DNA of 64,000 bases from Schistosoma mansoni (Eukaryota; Platyhelminthes; Trematoda; Strigeidida; Schistosomatidae). The notes under the pieces were generated by a model, which worked only from the letters and a program-made list of their open reading frames with translations, did not search any database and was not told where the DNA came from. The position numbers and the translations under genes were made by a program. Shown here in pieces: positions 34,143 through 46,231 of the stretch (its first letter is position 1; each line of letters opens with the position of its first letter). The DNA lies in the NCBI RefSeq assembly GCF_000237925.1, contig NC_031495.1:35491511-35555510 (forward strand), read 5' to 3'.

Positions 34143-35270
34143 GTGTGTATCTATAAACTTCCTACCTCTAGTTCAATGTCTGTTTGTGAATCAAATGAAA
34201 AGCCCTACTCAAGGAGTTACATCGACCTAGAAAACTCTGATAAAAATGACTTAAAAATACGTATTATGCAGTGGAACATGCTTGCTCAGGGTAGGTTTCT
34301 AGCTGTAGACGTTTATTTATTTCCATGATACAGGCTTTATTCCGTTGGATGAATTCATATACTGTCCTTGTAAAATGTTATCGTTTGAACGTAGATGTAA
34401 ATTAATCAGTGAGGAAATCCTGCGTTATGATCCAGACGTTGTTTGCTTACAAGAAGCAGACATAATTAAAGACATAGTAAAATGTCTCAATGAGAGAAGT
34501 GGGAGAGATAATTATTCGTTTTGTTTTCTACCAAAGATGTCCTCTCCTTGTTTGATGGTCAAAAATAATCACGGGCCTGATGGACTCGCTGTTATTTATC
34601 GGTAACCACTTTATTTTTTATGTTTTCAACAAATAGGAATGATAATTATGAACTGATAAAATCTGAAAAGATTCCTCTCAATGAAGACAGTTCACGTTAC
34701 GCTCTTTTTTGTCACTTCATACCCAAAGTTGTTGGGCACTTAAGCAAGAGCTGCTCTGATATCTACCTAATTTGTCTTCACCTAAAAGCTAAGGTACATT
34801 GTTCTGAGATACGAAGAAAACAAGGAGAAGAACTTGTTAAATATTTAAATTCATTTATCAAGCGTATTTCTTCCACTTCTGCACCTCTAAATAGCACTGT
34901 GTTTCCTCCTATTTTTATTTGTGGTGATTTCAATGCTGAACCTACGGAACCAGTAATTAACATTTTACAAAATTTCTCTCTGAATTCTAACACACTGTAC
35001 AAACTCACAAGTGCTTATTACACAGCAGGTGGTTGTAAAGAGCCTGAATTTACAACATGGAAAATCAGAAAAAGTAAACGAATTGTAGAACTTACCGAAG
35101 ACTGTCACACGATTGATTATATTTGGTACTGTGATCGATTATGCACTTTGTTAGGTGTTTGGTCTATTCCATCCAAAAATGAAATTGGTCCTAATGGTCT
35201 ACCGTCAGCTATATTTCCATCAGATCATATGAATTTAATTGCAGATTTCAGTTTACGTTTATGCAAGTAG
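34143..35270 (+). CDS. NOCT: Nocturnin-like EEP-family phosphatase (three exons)
   Basis: Nocturnin is a CCR4-related Mg2+-dependent phosphatase of the exonuclease-endonuclease-phosphatase fold. In animals it converts NADP(H) to NAD(H) and is linked to circadian metabolism. Exons are 34143-34290, 34334-34601 and 34637-35270. Introns of 43 bp (GTAGGT...ACAG) and 35 bp (GTAACC...ATAG) restore one 349-residue frame. Catalytic signatures are present: Asn45 in MQWNMLAQ, Glu90 in CLQEAD, Asp236 and Asn238 in CGDFNAEPTE, Asp299 in TIDYIWY and His336 in PSDH. Nocturnin-specific FTTWKIR and IGPNGLPS are also present. HLKAK has Lys191 where vertebrate nocturnin has Arg. No mitochondrial presequence is obvious. 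The first ATG follows an in-frame stop; Met12 is an alternative start. AATAAA lies 150 nt after the stop. Confidence 0.95.
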
Positions 35271-35419
35271 TATATAGTCTTCTTATTTGATCTACCATTT
35301 TTTTGAGGTAAACATTAATTTCATCATATTTACTGCTTGAATTGGTTTTGTCGTTGGTTTAAATTTAGTTTAATTTAGCTACAAGTCAACTGATTAACTT
35401 TGAATGTTAATTTGCATGA

Positions 35420-35425
35420 AATAAA
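35420..35425 (+). promoter_or_regulatory. Polyadenylation signal for nocturnin gene
   Basis: AATAAA lies 150 nt downstream of the nocturnin stop codon on the same strand, a usual distance for a schistosome 3' UTR. Confidence 0.5.
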
Positions 35426-35429
35426 AAGT

Positions 35430-35865
35430 CAATTGCTTATTAACGCTTTAATGAAATTCTATTTTCATGATCTTTATTAAATAAACTGTGTAAATATTTT
35501 TTGACGATCTACTTCTTTAAAGTGTAATTTCTAAGTTTCATTTTTCTCACGTTTATATTTGACTTCAACACCAGTTACTTACAATCTTATCTATTTTACT
35601 TTATATACTTTAGCAAATTAAATTAATTATGTTGTAACTTTATCATAGCTAAAAGACAATTACACTGACTTTAATTCACATCTTAGTTTCCTAGGCATTG
35701 ATAAGTTTACTTTCATTGGAGGAATAAATTATAATACTGCATCCCTCTATAAAGCTCAGACTTCAGAACGGGAAAGTTACAAGAAGTTGTTTGACTAAAT
35801 GCTTTGTTCCCCAGTTATTGTTGAACAAATATGCGTTGCATGATAGTTAACATACATAAAATTAT
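35430..35865. other. Intergenic sequence
   Basis: AT-rich sequence between the nocturnin 3' end and the family B foldback; nothing recognised. Confidence 0.45.
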
Positions 35866-36513
35866 TAGAATGGGAGTTTGTGGAGATTGGAGTAATTTAA
35901 TTGTTGAATTCATGAGCCGATTTAAGCCAGACCTCCATGGAAAAACTGGAAGCACATGACGGCCATTTCATTTCAGTATTGGACTCCTCAATAATGCGCA
36001 TCCATGATCCCGCACGCGAGACTCGAACCCAGAACTTATCGGTCTCGCACAAGAACGCTTAACCTCTAGACCCTTGAGCCGTCATCCGATGGTGCTAATG
36101 TTTAACCTTTACCAATCCACGATATTGCACGACAATCCACCTTTATTTACAGTGAGTAACTGCCTCACAACAGACACAGTTGAACTTCATTGGTCACGGC
36201 CTCTCACTAGAACTCCAGGAAATACATTTTGAAGCCAGCCACTAGTGAGAACATAGTGATTATTATCAGGATGGAGGCGTCGTAGAGATTGTGGATTGGT
36301 TAAAGTTAGACATTAACACCATCGGATGATGGCTCAAGAGTCTAGAGGTTAAGCGTTCTTGTGCGAGACCGATAAGTTCTGGGTTCGAGTCTCGCGTGCG
36401 GGATCATGGATGCGCACTGTTGAGGAGTCCCATACTGGAATGAAATGACTGTCCACTGCTTCCAGGTTTTTCATGGTGATCTAGCATAAATCGGCTCATG
36501 AATTCAACTATTA
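35866..36513. mobile_element. Family B large foldback element, copy 2
   Basis: It has the same architecture as 7564-8212: a complete minus-strand unit, the centre CAGGATGGAGGCGTCGTAG, and a truncated plus-strand unit. Arms are about 230 bp (35897-36125 and 36283-36513). The right arm has GGCTCAAGAGTCTAGAGG (A-box-like), GGGTTCGAGTC (B box) and hammerhead-like TTGAGGA ... GAAA ... GTC, with C3 of the core changed. The shared internal junction shows that this composite spreads as a unit. Confidence 0.87.
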
Positions 36514-39500
36514 AAATACAATAATTATAGGTGAAACTCCTAATACTTGTCTCTGATGTACAAGTTATCAGTTATGGAATCATATTCCAAGGTACTAAAT
36601 CCAGTTAAAATGACCATAAATACAAGTACTTGGCTGTAGAAGATAAGACAAGGCTTTAGTGAAGTTGACTTAGTATAAATATTTGAGTTATCATTGCATC
36701 ATTCCATGGTTGTACTATTATGATCATCCTGTCAGTTATATAATTACTTAATTTTATAAATAATTATATCCATAATGTTAAGTTAATGATCGATAAAGCG
36801 TGCAATTAATTACATTGTTGTGCTTGTTAGCAAATGACCTTGTATGCTAATAGATCAATAGACAGTAACAAATGGAATCTGTTGAATATATTTTATCATT
36901 ATATATTCGAATCCAAATTGTTGCACGCTATTAATTTAGTGTTACATCAATGACATACTTATAGTTAAATATTGATATTGCCCAGGATCCTGGTACAAGT
37001 GAATGTTTCTAGTATTATTAGTAACTCAGAAAGTAGGAAGATTCATCTCAGTAACAGATGGACTCATTCGACAAAAATTCATTTAAAAAGTAGTCTGGGT
37101 AAAGTGAATATCAGTTTATCATGTGCCAATCGTGATACTGATATCTAAAAATAAATGGAGAAACTTTTAATGTTGGAATGTCTAATATACAATGTGAACT
37201 TGAACCAATTAAGATTATGTGATTATTAATCGAATTAAATACAGATAAAATAAGGTAAGAAAAATAAAATAACCATTAATCAGATATTTGGACAACGATT
37301 ATGTATTATGAGTAAAGTAAAAAAAAATTATAGTGTGGAGGAAGTGGTATTTAAATTTCTAATGTGTTTATTGGTTTAATAACTATAACAAAAATAGTAT
37401 TTGAACGGGTAAATCTAAGTTATGAAGACTTGACGGGGAAGGTTACCTGCGCACTAGCTAGTTTGGGTCACCTTATGATTATGATGGCTCTTGTTTTATC
37501 GGGCCTAAAGTTGGTCAAGTTGGCAGGAGCGGTTGAACAACTTTATATTGTTTCCAAATCTCCGATTTTTTAATCTGGAAGACTGCTGCTTTCAACATTT
37601 AGAGAATTCGAAGTTTAACAGATCTCAGTAGATATTAACTAACATAACAGATTATTGGGTATGATTTATTCACCCTGATTGTATGACTCGTTCCAACTAG
37701 GTGGTATTGTTTCGAGTTGAATGTTTTAACCATGCTGGAAGGTGTTGGTAAGTATGTAAAAGTAAATTCCTAGATCATCTGTCGGTGTAACGAACCCCAC
37801 ATAATCAGTTGGATTAACAGATACAAAAAGAGTCAGCTAATGTAGCCAGTGTACCTTTCAACATCGGTATCACTATCGGATGAGTAGAAAACGTTTATGG
37901 TAGTTTTCTCTGAACTGAATGTTCTTTGAATTGTTTTACTCTAGATAACACACGTATAAATGGCGATTTTTGTTGGTTAGCTAATGAACCCCCTGTTTGC
38001 TTTGGCTAATTACTTGTTCATAAACTTCCCAAGGAACCCGTTTTCCCTTGACGTATTACATAAAGCATTTGTTTCTCTATCAACCGTACCTAAAGAGCAT
38101 ATGACCACTGTTCTATTGTGAAAGTCTTCACCAAGTTTCTTATACTGTAGCAGAACAAAACTAAGAAAGTTCATGTATTTTACTAGTTAGGTAGTTTTTC
38201 AAGTTCCTTCCTCGTAATCCATCAACCCTCCTCGCAAGTATTGGATTTAGAAATGCTATTTCGTTTTCATATTCTTCCTCACAAGTGAATGTAGTAGATC
38301 GATAAATTTCATTTAACAGTATAAAAGTCTCTAACAGTCAATATGCTTTTTGAAAAAGAAAAATCTGACATTCATATTTCTTCAGTAAAATGAGAACTTT
38401 CCGATAAGTTGTACAAGTGATTCGTCTTTTAGATTAACTAGAAAGTTATCGGCTAATATAAGATTCAGTGGAAAACCAGATATGGTGAACTTATCAGAAG
38501 TATCCAGGTGAGAAGATCACGTGATTACAATCTGAAATGAACTGAAGGACAAATGCATATCGTTGGTTAAAAGATTATTTGATTTTCCAAAGGGTAGAGA
38601 TGTTTATGTATAAATGAGTATTTGTGTATATTATTCGGTAGCCAATATACTTTCTCGTCCTCTTTTGTGTTCTCGCTCAAGTGGTCGGGTGGGGGTTAGA
38701 GTGTACCACGTTGTGTATCAATATCAGATCTCGGATACCACCCATCATAACAGAACTTACCGCTATCCTATTACCATGTCTGTATATTTCCCCGTCAAAT
38801 ATGAAATTCACACTCAGTAGATTTTGGTTGTTATTCTTCAAGGACATCTACTTAAATCGCGATGTCTTATAGTTTTCATTATTCGTTCGCATCTAACTAT
38901 CTTTTCGTAAGTGGAACATATGTAAAAACCATTGTCAGATCTGAGGATAACGTATTATGTTCTCTAATGTTTGAACATTTGATCCAGTCTGCGAATTGAA
39001 ATACACCTTTAACATAACATCGGATAAGGTAGCCCTCTCTTCATCTTCGTCTGCATGAATTCCAAAGAACTGTCAACCACCACAACGTATTTTGAACGTA
39101 GACAATTGTAAACATACGTTCGATCGGAAAAATCCTAAGATCTTGGGCAGAAAAAATACAAGGTGGGGTTTCCTTAGATAAGCGGTCTATTATTTCTGAA
39201 ACTTCTGCTGCGCTCTTAATAAGAAGCGCTCCGAAGATGTGTACGTAGGTGCGGTTCATGAGCGTTTAAGCTCTATTGAGAAAGAAAGGCCTCGTTTTCA
39301 CAAACTAAATATAGAGTTTGTTGAGATCGTATTTAGGTATCTCTAAAACCGCTAGAGGGTTTAATGAACCAAATAGTTAATCTTCAACCAAGAGGTTGTT
39401 CGTGGTGTTGATGGTACAATTATTTCTCTTATTCCACTGCAATATGGCAGTAATATATCTAATGCAAAATCAATTAATCTATGTATGCAACCAAAAAACA

Positions 39501-40356
39501 CGATCACTTCAAAGTGTTAACTTGTGCGTTATAAACGAAGGTTAATCATAAATGCAGATAAATATGAGCAGCTTGAAGTTATTTGCATTTACTCGGTCTG
39601 GAGAAAATATTACTGAAATTTCACTAGATTCGAGCGGACTTTAAGTAAGACATACAGTTACCGTTTATTACTGTTACATTATTTGTAGGTTTGTCGGCGA
39701 GTGAATAAAGTTTATCTATATTCAAAATGAAATATCTTTCGGGCATTTAAAAATGCCATACGTCAGTGTCATTTATTCGTGAGCACCTATAAGAAAAATT
39801 AATCACAATGCGAACAGTAAGGTTTGTTTTCTCTCCTAATTGTTAGCCACTTTCAATTTTGTAATGTAGATATTGTTATGGGCGGTTTAACTAACTTGGC
39901 TACAGTAATTGTGACTACGTTCTTGAAATTATAAACGTATTTTGCCGAACTACTCACAAGTAGTAAACTTATTTTCTAGCGATTATTTGGAGTTTCAACA
40001 ACGACATGTATTCATCTTCGTATTTTTTGTTACTTTTACGTTGCTCGAATGATCATGGCATATTTAACTAAGTTGTTCGGCAGTTTTTTCATTTAAAAAG
40101 GATATCGTACTCGCCAACTGAATATTTACTCTTTAAAGTAAGTAATACCGAAATACTACAGACAGTAGTCACTCATTTAATTTGTGTTTGTACTAATAGG
40201 CTAGTTCTGAATAATGAAAAATAAGGTGTTATGCTCATGTCTTTGGACTATCTGGTACTTACGCGAACAAGATTATATTTTCGAACAGTCGACTTTGCTA
40301 GATAGTAAGAGACTGACAGCCGCCTCTCCTTTTCACTAAATCTCAGATAGAGACAT
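36514..40356. other. 3.8-kb stretch without supported gene
   Basis: The frame at 37364-37573 lies in a GC-richer patch (37420-37530) that may be an old repeat. Two overlapping frames near 38614-38872 are not coding-like. No exon, RNA gene or classified element was identified. Confidence 0.4.
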
Positions 40357-41285
40357 ACTCCTGTTACCCCTCGTGGAGAACCATTGGCCGCCCACCAACA
40401 TTCCCCAACTAACTCTGTCCTGCGAAATCCTTTTCAGTTCCTATTCATTCTTTTGATTTCTGATTCCGATTTCCGGCGCAACGTGCTCTTGCATCTTACT
40501 CTTTTCCGTTTCCCTTCACGATTCTAAGTTAGGGATTGCCTCGCGATTCAGTTCGATGATTTCTTCAATGTGTGTTCTGTCCACCTCCATCGTGTTTTCC
40601 CAATTTCCTGCTCAGCTGGAAACTGATTTCTTCTCTCCAACAGTAGGTCGCTAATGACATCCGGCCAATGGACATTAAATATATTGCGTAGATAATTATT
40701 TATAAATACTTGTACTATTTTGATTATGGTTGTAGTAGTTCTCCAAGTTTCAGCTCCCCACAATAGAACTGTTTTGACGTCCGTATTGAAGATTCTGACT
40801 CTGATATTAGCTTGCATACAGTTTTTTTCGGGTTTCATATGTTCTTTAACTGTAGGAATGTTGTTGTTTTCTTACTAATCGTTGCATTTACGTCTGCATA
40901 AGATCATCCTTGTTCATCGATGATGCTGTCCAGGTACGTGAAAGTTTCCACCTCTTCTAGAGTTTCTTCATCAAATGTGGGTGGGTTGGCTTGTGTTCTT
41001 TCTGTTGTATTTCAGATTCTTGATCTTTTCCCTTGTGTATGTTGAGGTCTTCCACTTCAGAGGCTACTGGTATACTGGCTGTCTTGATCTGCATTTGTTG
41101 ATGTATGTGGGATAGGAGAGCAAGGTCATTTGCGAAGTCAGAATTGTGTCGCTGCATGCAAGCTGTCCATTGTATTTCGTGCTTCCTCTGAGATGTGGTG
41201 GTCTTCATAATCCATTCGGCCACCAGGAGAAAGATAAAGGACAAGAGTGACCAGCCTTGTCTGATTTCGATTTTCATTTGGAAAA
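40357..41285 (-). pseudogene. RTE-type reverse transcriptase fragment, 5'-truncated and degenerate
   Basis: The minus strand encodes the last third of an RTE/SR2-like polymerase in two main frames. Motifs are EIRQGWSLLSFIFLLVAEW, DFANDLALLSH (the FADD catalytic box changed to FAND), [18 protein letters not shown] and [16 protein letters not shown]. Frameshifts and stops separate the segments, and the conserved C-terminal GRP-type region survives only in part. It is inactive. No clear target-site duplication was found, unlike the related copy at 22747-23311, to which it is visibly homologous. Confidence 0.88.
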
Positions 41286-42267
41286 TGTATTTTTTAATCA
41301 TGGGTTTATTTACTTAAGAAGTATACAAATCCATGATTGAAATATTAGACATATATATTGCGCGAAGTAATATAAGCAAGTCAGCGGATATTTTGTAGAA
41401 TTAGCAGCAGTGAAAACAGATAACATAAGGTAAAGATAGTCACTAGATAAAAAGAATCATCTATACTTTTGAAAGCTGAGTTTTCGAAACAAGCTAATAA
41501 TGAAAAATAGAATATCTCCAGTGGTTACCTATTATGAATTACCTTAAAATATAACAATTTAAATTAATCAACTACAACTCAGCGTGATACAAGAAAGTTT
41601 ATCTAAAATTTACATGCTTTTAACTGTACACTGCCTGCTAGTTACCGGCTAATTCTCATAGTCTTTCATACTTTTTAATAGACAATCACTGTTGATTTCC
41701 TTATTGATATCTTTGCATCAAGGTGTTCTCAGCATCTCACTAATTTTGTTAAATGCAGATAATAACCTTGGGTTAAGTTAGTAAGTTTCTGGCACTAATT
41801 GTGTGATATTTACTTTTATTTAAGTTAAATCAGCAATATCAGTACATGCTACTTTCAACATTCACCAAAATGATATTAAAATAATTCAGAAAAGCTTTTT
41901 CAATTATAAAGAGAGAAGAGTAGCCAAAGCGTTTCGCTAAATCTTTCTGATTTCAATGAGAAAGAAGGCTTAACTATTCATTCAACCTGGACTGTTTATC
42001 CAAAAATACACCCTCGACTTCATTTATTTTCCACACAGTCTGCGCACACCCGATTTCAACCCCACCATTTCATGCTTATATTTTTCATACCCACCTTCTG
42101 ACTACCAAATGGATACAGTTATATGTCTTACAAAATCACCTTGACCAAAACGTAACTTGATATGGACATGTTCAGACCTATTATCATTCTGATTATACTA
42201 AAACAATTTTGCTTTGTTTGCTTTATACTATTTAAACTTGTGTTAACTTTATTTCGGTTATTTGTTT
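41286..42267. other. Intergenic sequence
   Basis: AT-rich, with no recognised gene or repeat. Confidence 0.45.
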
Positions 42268-42312
42268 ACTCTGAAGAAGTGGCTTACATAAAGACACGAA
42301 ACGTCGGAAATA
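42268..42312 (+). ncRNA. Penelope-type hammerhead-like motif 1
   Basis: CTGAAGA (42271-42277, matching CUGANGA) is followed by a hairpin with GTG/CAC and CTT/AAG stems, then GAAA (42298-42301) and CGTC. This CTGAAGAAG-stem-GAAACGTC order resembles the minimal hammerheads in Penelope-like element termini. The short helix III means that activity would depend on dimerisation. Confidence 0.6.
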
Positions 42313-42429
42313 CAATTTTCTACTCAGTGAGTTATCACAAAAAATATATATATTTATCATTAACTCTCTATTCAATGCTCAATTTATTTGAAACTATCAA
42401 AATTCACCTTGGCACTGATACCTATATAC

Positions 42430-43086
42430 TCTTTGACATTAGTTGTTAGTTGAAAAGCCCTACATTTCTTGTGTTTGAATATGAGCTACAGTTAAACTGT
42501 AAGCTATTTGAACTGTATAATTACATTAGTATGTATATCTTTAAATATATCTGGTTCGCTTTGCAACTAAATTATTCTTTCTGAGAAGCGTACCAATCTT
42601 CATTATGAGCTTCTGTGAACACTTAATTGCATATTTGACAACAAAAAAAAAACGTTTAAAATCCTGTAACTGTAAGAATTAAGAACCAGTTTGAACATAT
42701 GACTTTGGATAAATGTTATCCAAATAATTCTGTTAAACAGAATTATAGAGGAACTGTTTGTTTGTAGCTGGAGATATATTCTTAATATTGTATAAATCAA
42801 GATAGTATTTTATCCCATAGATTTATTATGTGAATTTTAAAACGGAAGATTATGCATGGAGATTAACACTGAGGTAGAATAAGAATTAATTTGATGTGTA
42901 GACATTTTTTGTAAAATAACACGAAGTTTGTCAGCAAGTGACTAAAGTAGTAGTTTGTCAGTTAGTCTTCTAAATTCTTTCTTAGAATCCAGTATTGTTA
43001 ATAGTAACTTAACATTTGTTCAGTGGGACTTTGGAAAATACTGGTTATTATTGGCATTAATCATGTGAATAATAAAATTAGGCAAA
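42430..43086. other. Intergenic sequence 3' of C1q gene
   Basis: No gene was seen. A minus-strand AATAAA at 42827-42822, about 260 nt past the C1q stop, is a possible polyadenylation signal. Confidence 0.4.
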
Positions 43087-43314
43087 TTATGGAATGTCAA
43101 TTGTTTCATTATTATTTATATCAAATAATAAATACCCAGAGAATGTTGAATACATATAACCATGTAGAAAATAAGCTCCATCACGTATGGCCAACCATGC
43201 ACGATCACCTTTATACATTTGTAGAATCCCTTGATTTGTAGCTGTAGCCCATGGAGAGCTTTCAGACCAAACATCAAATATTTGCTTCTCGTTGTGCATT
43301 AAACGTACAACCGC
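43087..43314 (-). CDS. C1q-domain protein, terminal exon
   Basis: The exon encodes 75 residues plus stop and begins after an acceptor ending TTTAG (43315). It holds the C-terminal half of a C1q domain: VVRLMHNEKQ, then KGDRAWLAIRDG and STFSGYLLFD, the characteristic last strands of the jelly-roll. C1q/TNF-type domains form secreted trimers that bind diverse ligands. The phase-0 junction with 46231-45978 restores a continuous domain (...AQGKSR-AVVRLMHN...). It ends nine residues after the last conserved strand, as is usual for the family. The plus-strand 72-codon frame here is antisense. Confidence 0.9.
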   Translation of the reverse strand, partial: AVVRLMHNEKQIFDVWSESSPWATATNQGILQMYKGDRAWLAIRDGAYFLHGYMYSTFSGYLLFDINNNETIDIP

Positions 43315-45977
43315 CTAAATTATAGGTATTCATTGTATTTTTCCATAAAAAAAGAAATATGAATTATGGGTTAATTATTATAAGCAATGGTGTTTTTAAT
43401 TTCAGACAGACAAACATTTAAATACTACATATTTTTTATACGTTAACTAACAATTTAACATGACAAAAGTGACCCATTATGTCACTAAAGAAAAATTAAA
43501 GACGATTCAGGAAAGAGAATTTTCGTTTCAATGATAGTATTTACTCAAGTTATACAATCGTGTTTGTTGTTAATTTATTAAAAGATAGGTGAACGAATAC
43601 ATCGTATGTCAAAAAAAAGTTAAAGAAAAATAAGATGAAGTTAATTATACGGAAGATAACTGTCCACTTGATGAGCATGAGAAGAGTGAAGAAGAAATCA
43701 AAAGCGATGGGGTTATTTATAATGAATAATTAAAATTAAAGAGATAAAAGAAATAGAATTGTGCAATGACAATTAAATTAACTTTTATGAAAATTAAGTA
43801 TTAGATCCATCGAAGAATGGTAACTTTCACGTGTCCTTTTTGCACACAAAATTCAGGTTTGAAAAGATAGATTGCCAACAGCTCTTTATTGCATAAGTCA
43901 TAAATGGACGCGGTTTTAATATTGAACTCTTGATGGTTTTACATTCGCTTTCAAAAAGCCACTAAGGTTAATGCTTGGAGATCCTTTTTAAAATTACTCA
44001 AATTGTGCTACCAATGGACCTGTTTTACAAGGTCAAGTAAACTTTTAAATACACATCAATGTGATCCAATGCGAGAATTTGTCCTTGACAAATCCATGAA
44101 TGATGGGGCGGCTGGAATGGACGATACGAAACTTAATGGCATAAAACGTTTTTGTCTAAGATTTCGTTAGACAATTTTTCAAAATTTCCGCAGCAGTATC
44201 TGCCTTGAGCCTAATATTCATGAAGGGAGTTTTCTTAGGAGTTCTTACAGACTGTGGTTTAGGTTTTATGCTTCTCTCAATAAACCTAGATGGATAGACA
44301 TTTTTGATGAATATTTATTGGAGCTTGAATATTTTCTCGTCTAACGTGTCTTCGGAGCATATTCTCATCGCGCTGGATGATTAAAATTGAATCAGGCTCC
44401 TGTTACTGTTTAATGGAACCCATCTATGGAAATTCGTTTATTATTTATTCCAAGTTGTTTTGAGTATAATGATTTTCCAATATATCGTCTGGTCCTCTTA
44501 TAAGAAATCAAGGAAATAAGATTCCGAACTTGACATGATAAAAAACTTATTTCATGAAACCTAAGAACTAGATCCTTAGTCCACTTTCCATTATCAGTAC
44601 TAAAATCAGTATTCTAAATTTCATCTCCAGTCACATATTATCATGAGCAAAATTTACAATCTCCGTAATATCAACTTATACAACAGAATGACTGATCACA
44701 TCAACTTGATAAGTCACCAGAGAAAGTTTATTAAAAGCGAAAGTTTGAATTAACCAGGTCGACCATGGTGAGATTAACTGTAGTTAGTCAAATTATCCAT
44801 TAAACCTATGCTAATTTCCATTTCATATACAATGAGTTGAAATAGTCTATTTGATTATTACCTTGATGAAACAGTTTTTATGCATAATATTTATGTTGAA
44901 AGTGTTGTTTTTGAAATATCTTTAGTTCACTCAAGTAACCACCATTACTACCACAGTTCACATCACTAATCTTTATAAGACAAACACAATCATAACGTGT
45001 TGTATATTCTTTTTACGGAAAAATTATTTTACATTATTTCTAGTATTCTAATCACTAACAATGAAATTCAAACCCAAATATTCAATTGGATAAAAATAAA
45101 ATCCATTATTTTACTTTTTAATTGTCCATAATAATGCACTGTAGAAATTATAACTTTCAAATAGTCATAAAAAAAGTCACATTACAATCATTTGAACTAT
45201 TAGCATCGGTGACGGTTTTAGAAGAGAAGGAAGAAGTAAAGGGTATAATTATACATTATTAGTTTACTCATAAGAATTTTCTCTCACTGATTTCTTATAT
45301 TCGGTATAATGTTGGTTTTTTCTTTTATGATAAAGTATCATACATTTATTTAGTTTTATTTTTAATCTGAGTACATTTCTGGTTGGAATTTCTGTTGGGT
45401 TTTGTTTGAAAAGTATCAAAACAAGCTTATATGATGATACTGTTAAAGCTAGAAGTGAATTATCAAGCCGGTAAAAAAACAGTTCTCACTTTATATGCTC
45501 ATCTATACAATTACTACGGTAGGTTTTTTAGTGTTATCTAAATACCCATTCCAAACTGTGCTGATGACATTTTACGACTTATATCATTCCAGTAAATTCC
45601 TGCTAAATTCCACGTTTATCGGTGTTTAAAGGTAGGTGATATGTTCAATAAGCCATTGGTCTACGTTTTACGATTGATGTGCTGACGTTTACCTGTTATC
45701 TGGAAGAAATTCGTACTACCCCAAGAATAAAATTTTCGTTATTCAGAATAACAGTCCGAATCGCTGATGTTGTAGTATTTCAATCACTATTGACCTATTG
45801 TGACAATAATTCATATGTAATAATTGATCTGTGAATATTAAGTAACTGTATATGTGGTTCTTACTGGCACACTTGTGTTATCTCTACATTTGTGATCTTT
45901 ATCATGTACAATACCATTAACAAACCAGACAATTTTAAACAAATAAATAAATAATCAGTTGTACATTATTCGCTTAC
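43315..45977 (-). other. C1q gene intron, 2663 bp
   Basis: It begins GTAAGC and ends TTTAG on the minus strand, phase 0. It is AT-rich, with no element I can classify and no additional exon recognised. Confidence 0.75.
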
Positions 45978-46231
45978 TCTTGATTTCCCTTGAGCGGAAA
46001 TGGCTAGAAATAAAATATAAATACCATTCACTGGTGCAATGAATTCCCCGGTTATTGGATTGTATGCATTGCCCAAATTCGTGATAACTTTGTTCATTAT
46101 CAATTTAGGATTTTCGTCTAATGGTTTTTCAACGACATTAAATTCGAGACCGGCAAAAAATGCTATTCTATTCTGTATTGTTTGTAGCTGATTATTCAAT
46201 CTACTCAGCTGTAATTTAGTTAAGTTAATAT
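45978..46231 (-). CDS. C1q-domain protein, internal exon
   Basis: An 84-codon exon lies between an acceptor (TTTTTTCTTATCTACAG ending at 46232) and donor GTAAGC (45977). It starts in phase 1 with a Leu-rich, coiled-coil-like segment (INLTKLQLSRLNNQLQTIQN). The first half of a C1q domain follows: IAFFAGL, ITNLGNAYNPITGEF and APVNGIYILFLAIS. These match the family pattern N-x-G-x-x-Y...TG-x-F...P-x-x-G-x-Y. The upstream exon(s) with the expected signal peptide were not identified; any first exon must end in phase 1. A short helix followed by C1q suggests an sghC1q-type (non-collagen) protein, but the missing N-terminus leaves this open. Confidence 0.9.

Noticed and set aside
34778-35008. Minus-strand frame of 76 codons
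   Set aside because: It is antisense to the nocturnin exon 3.
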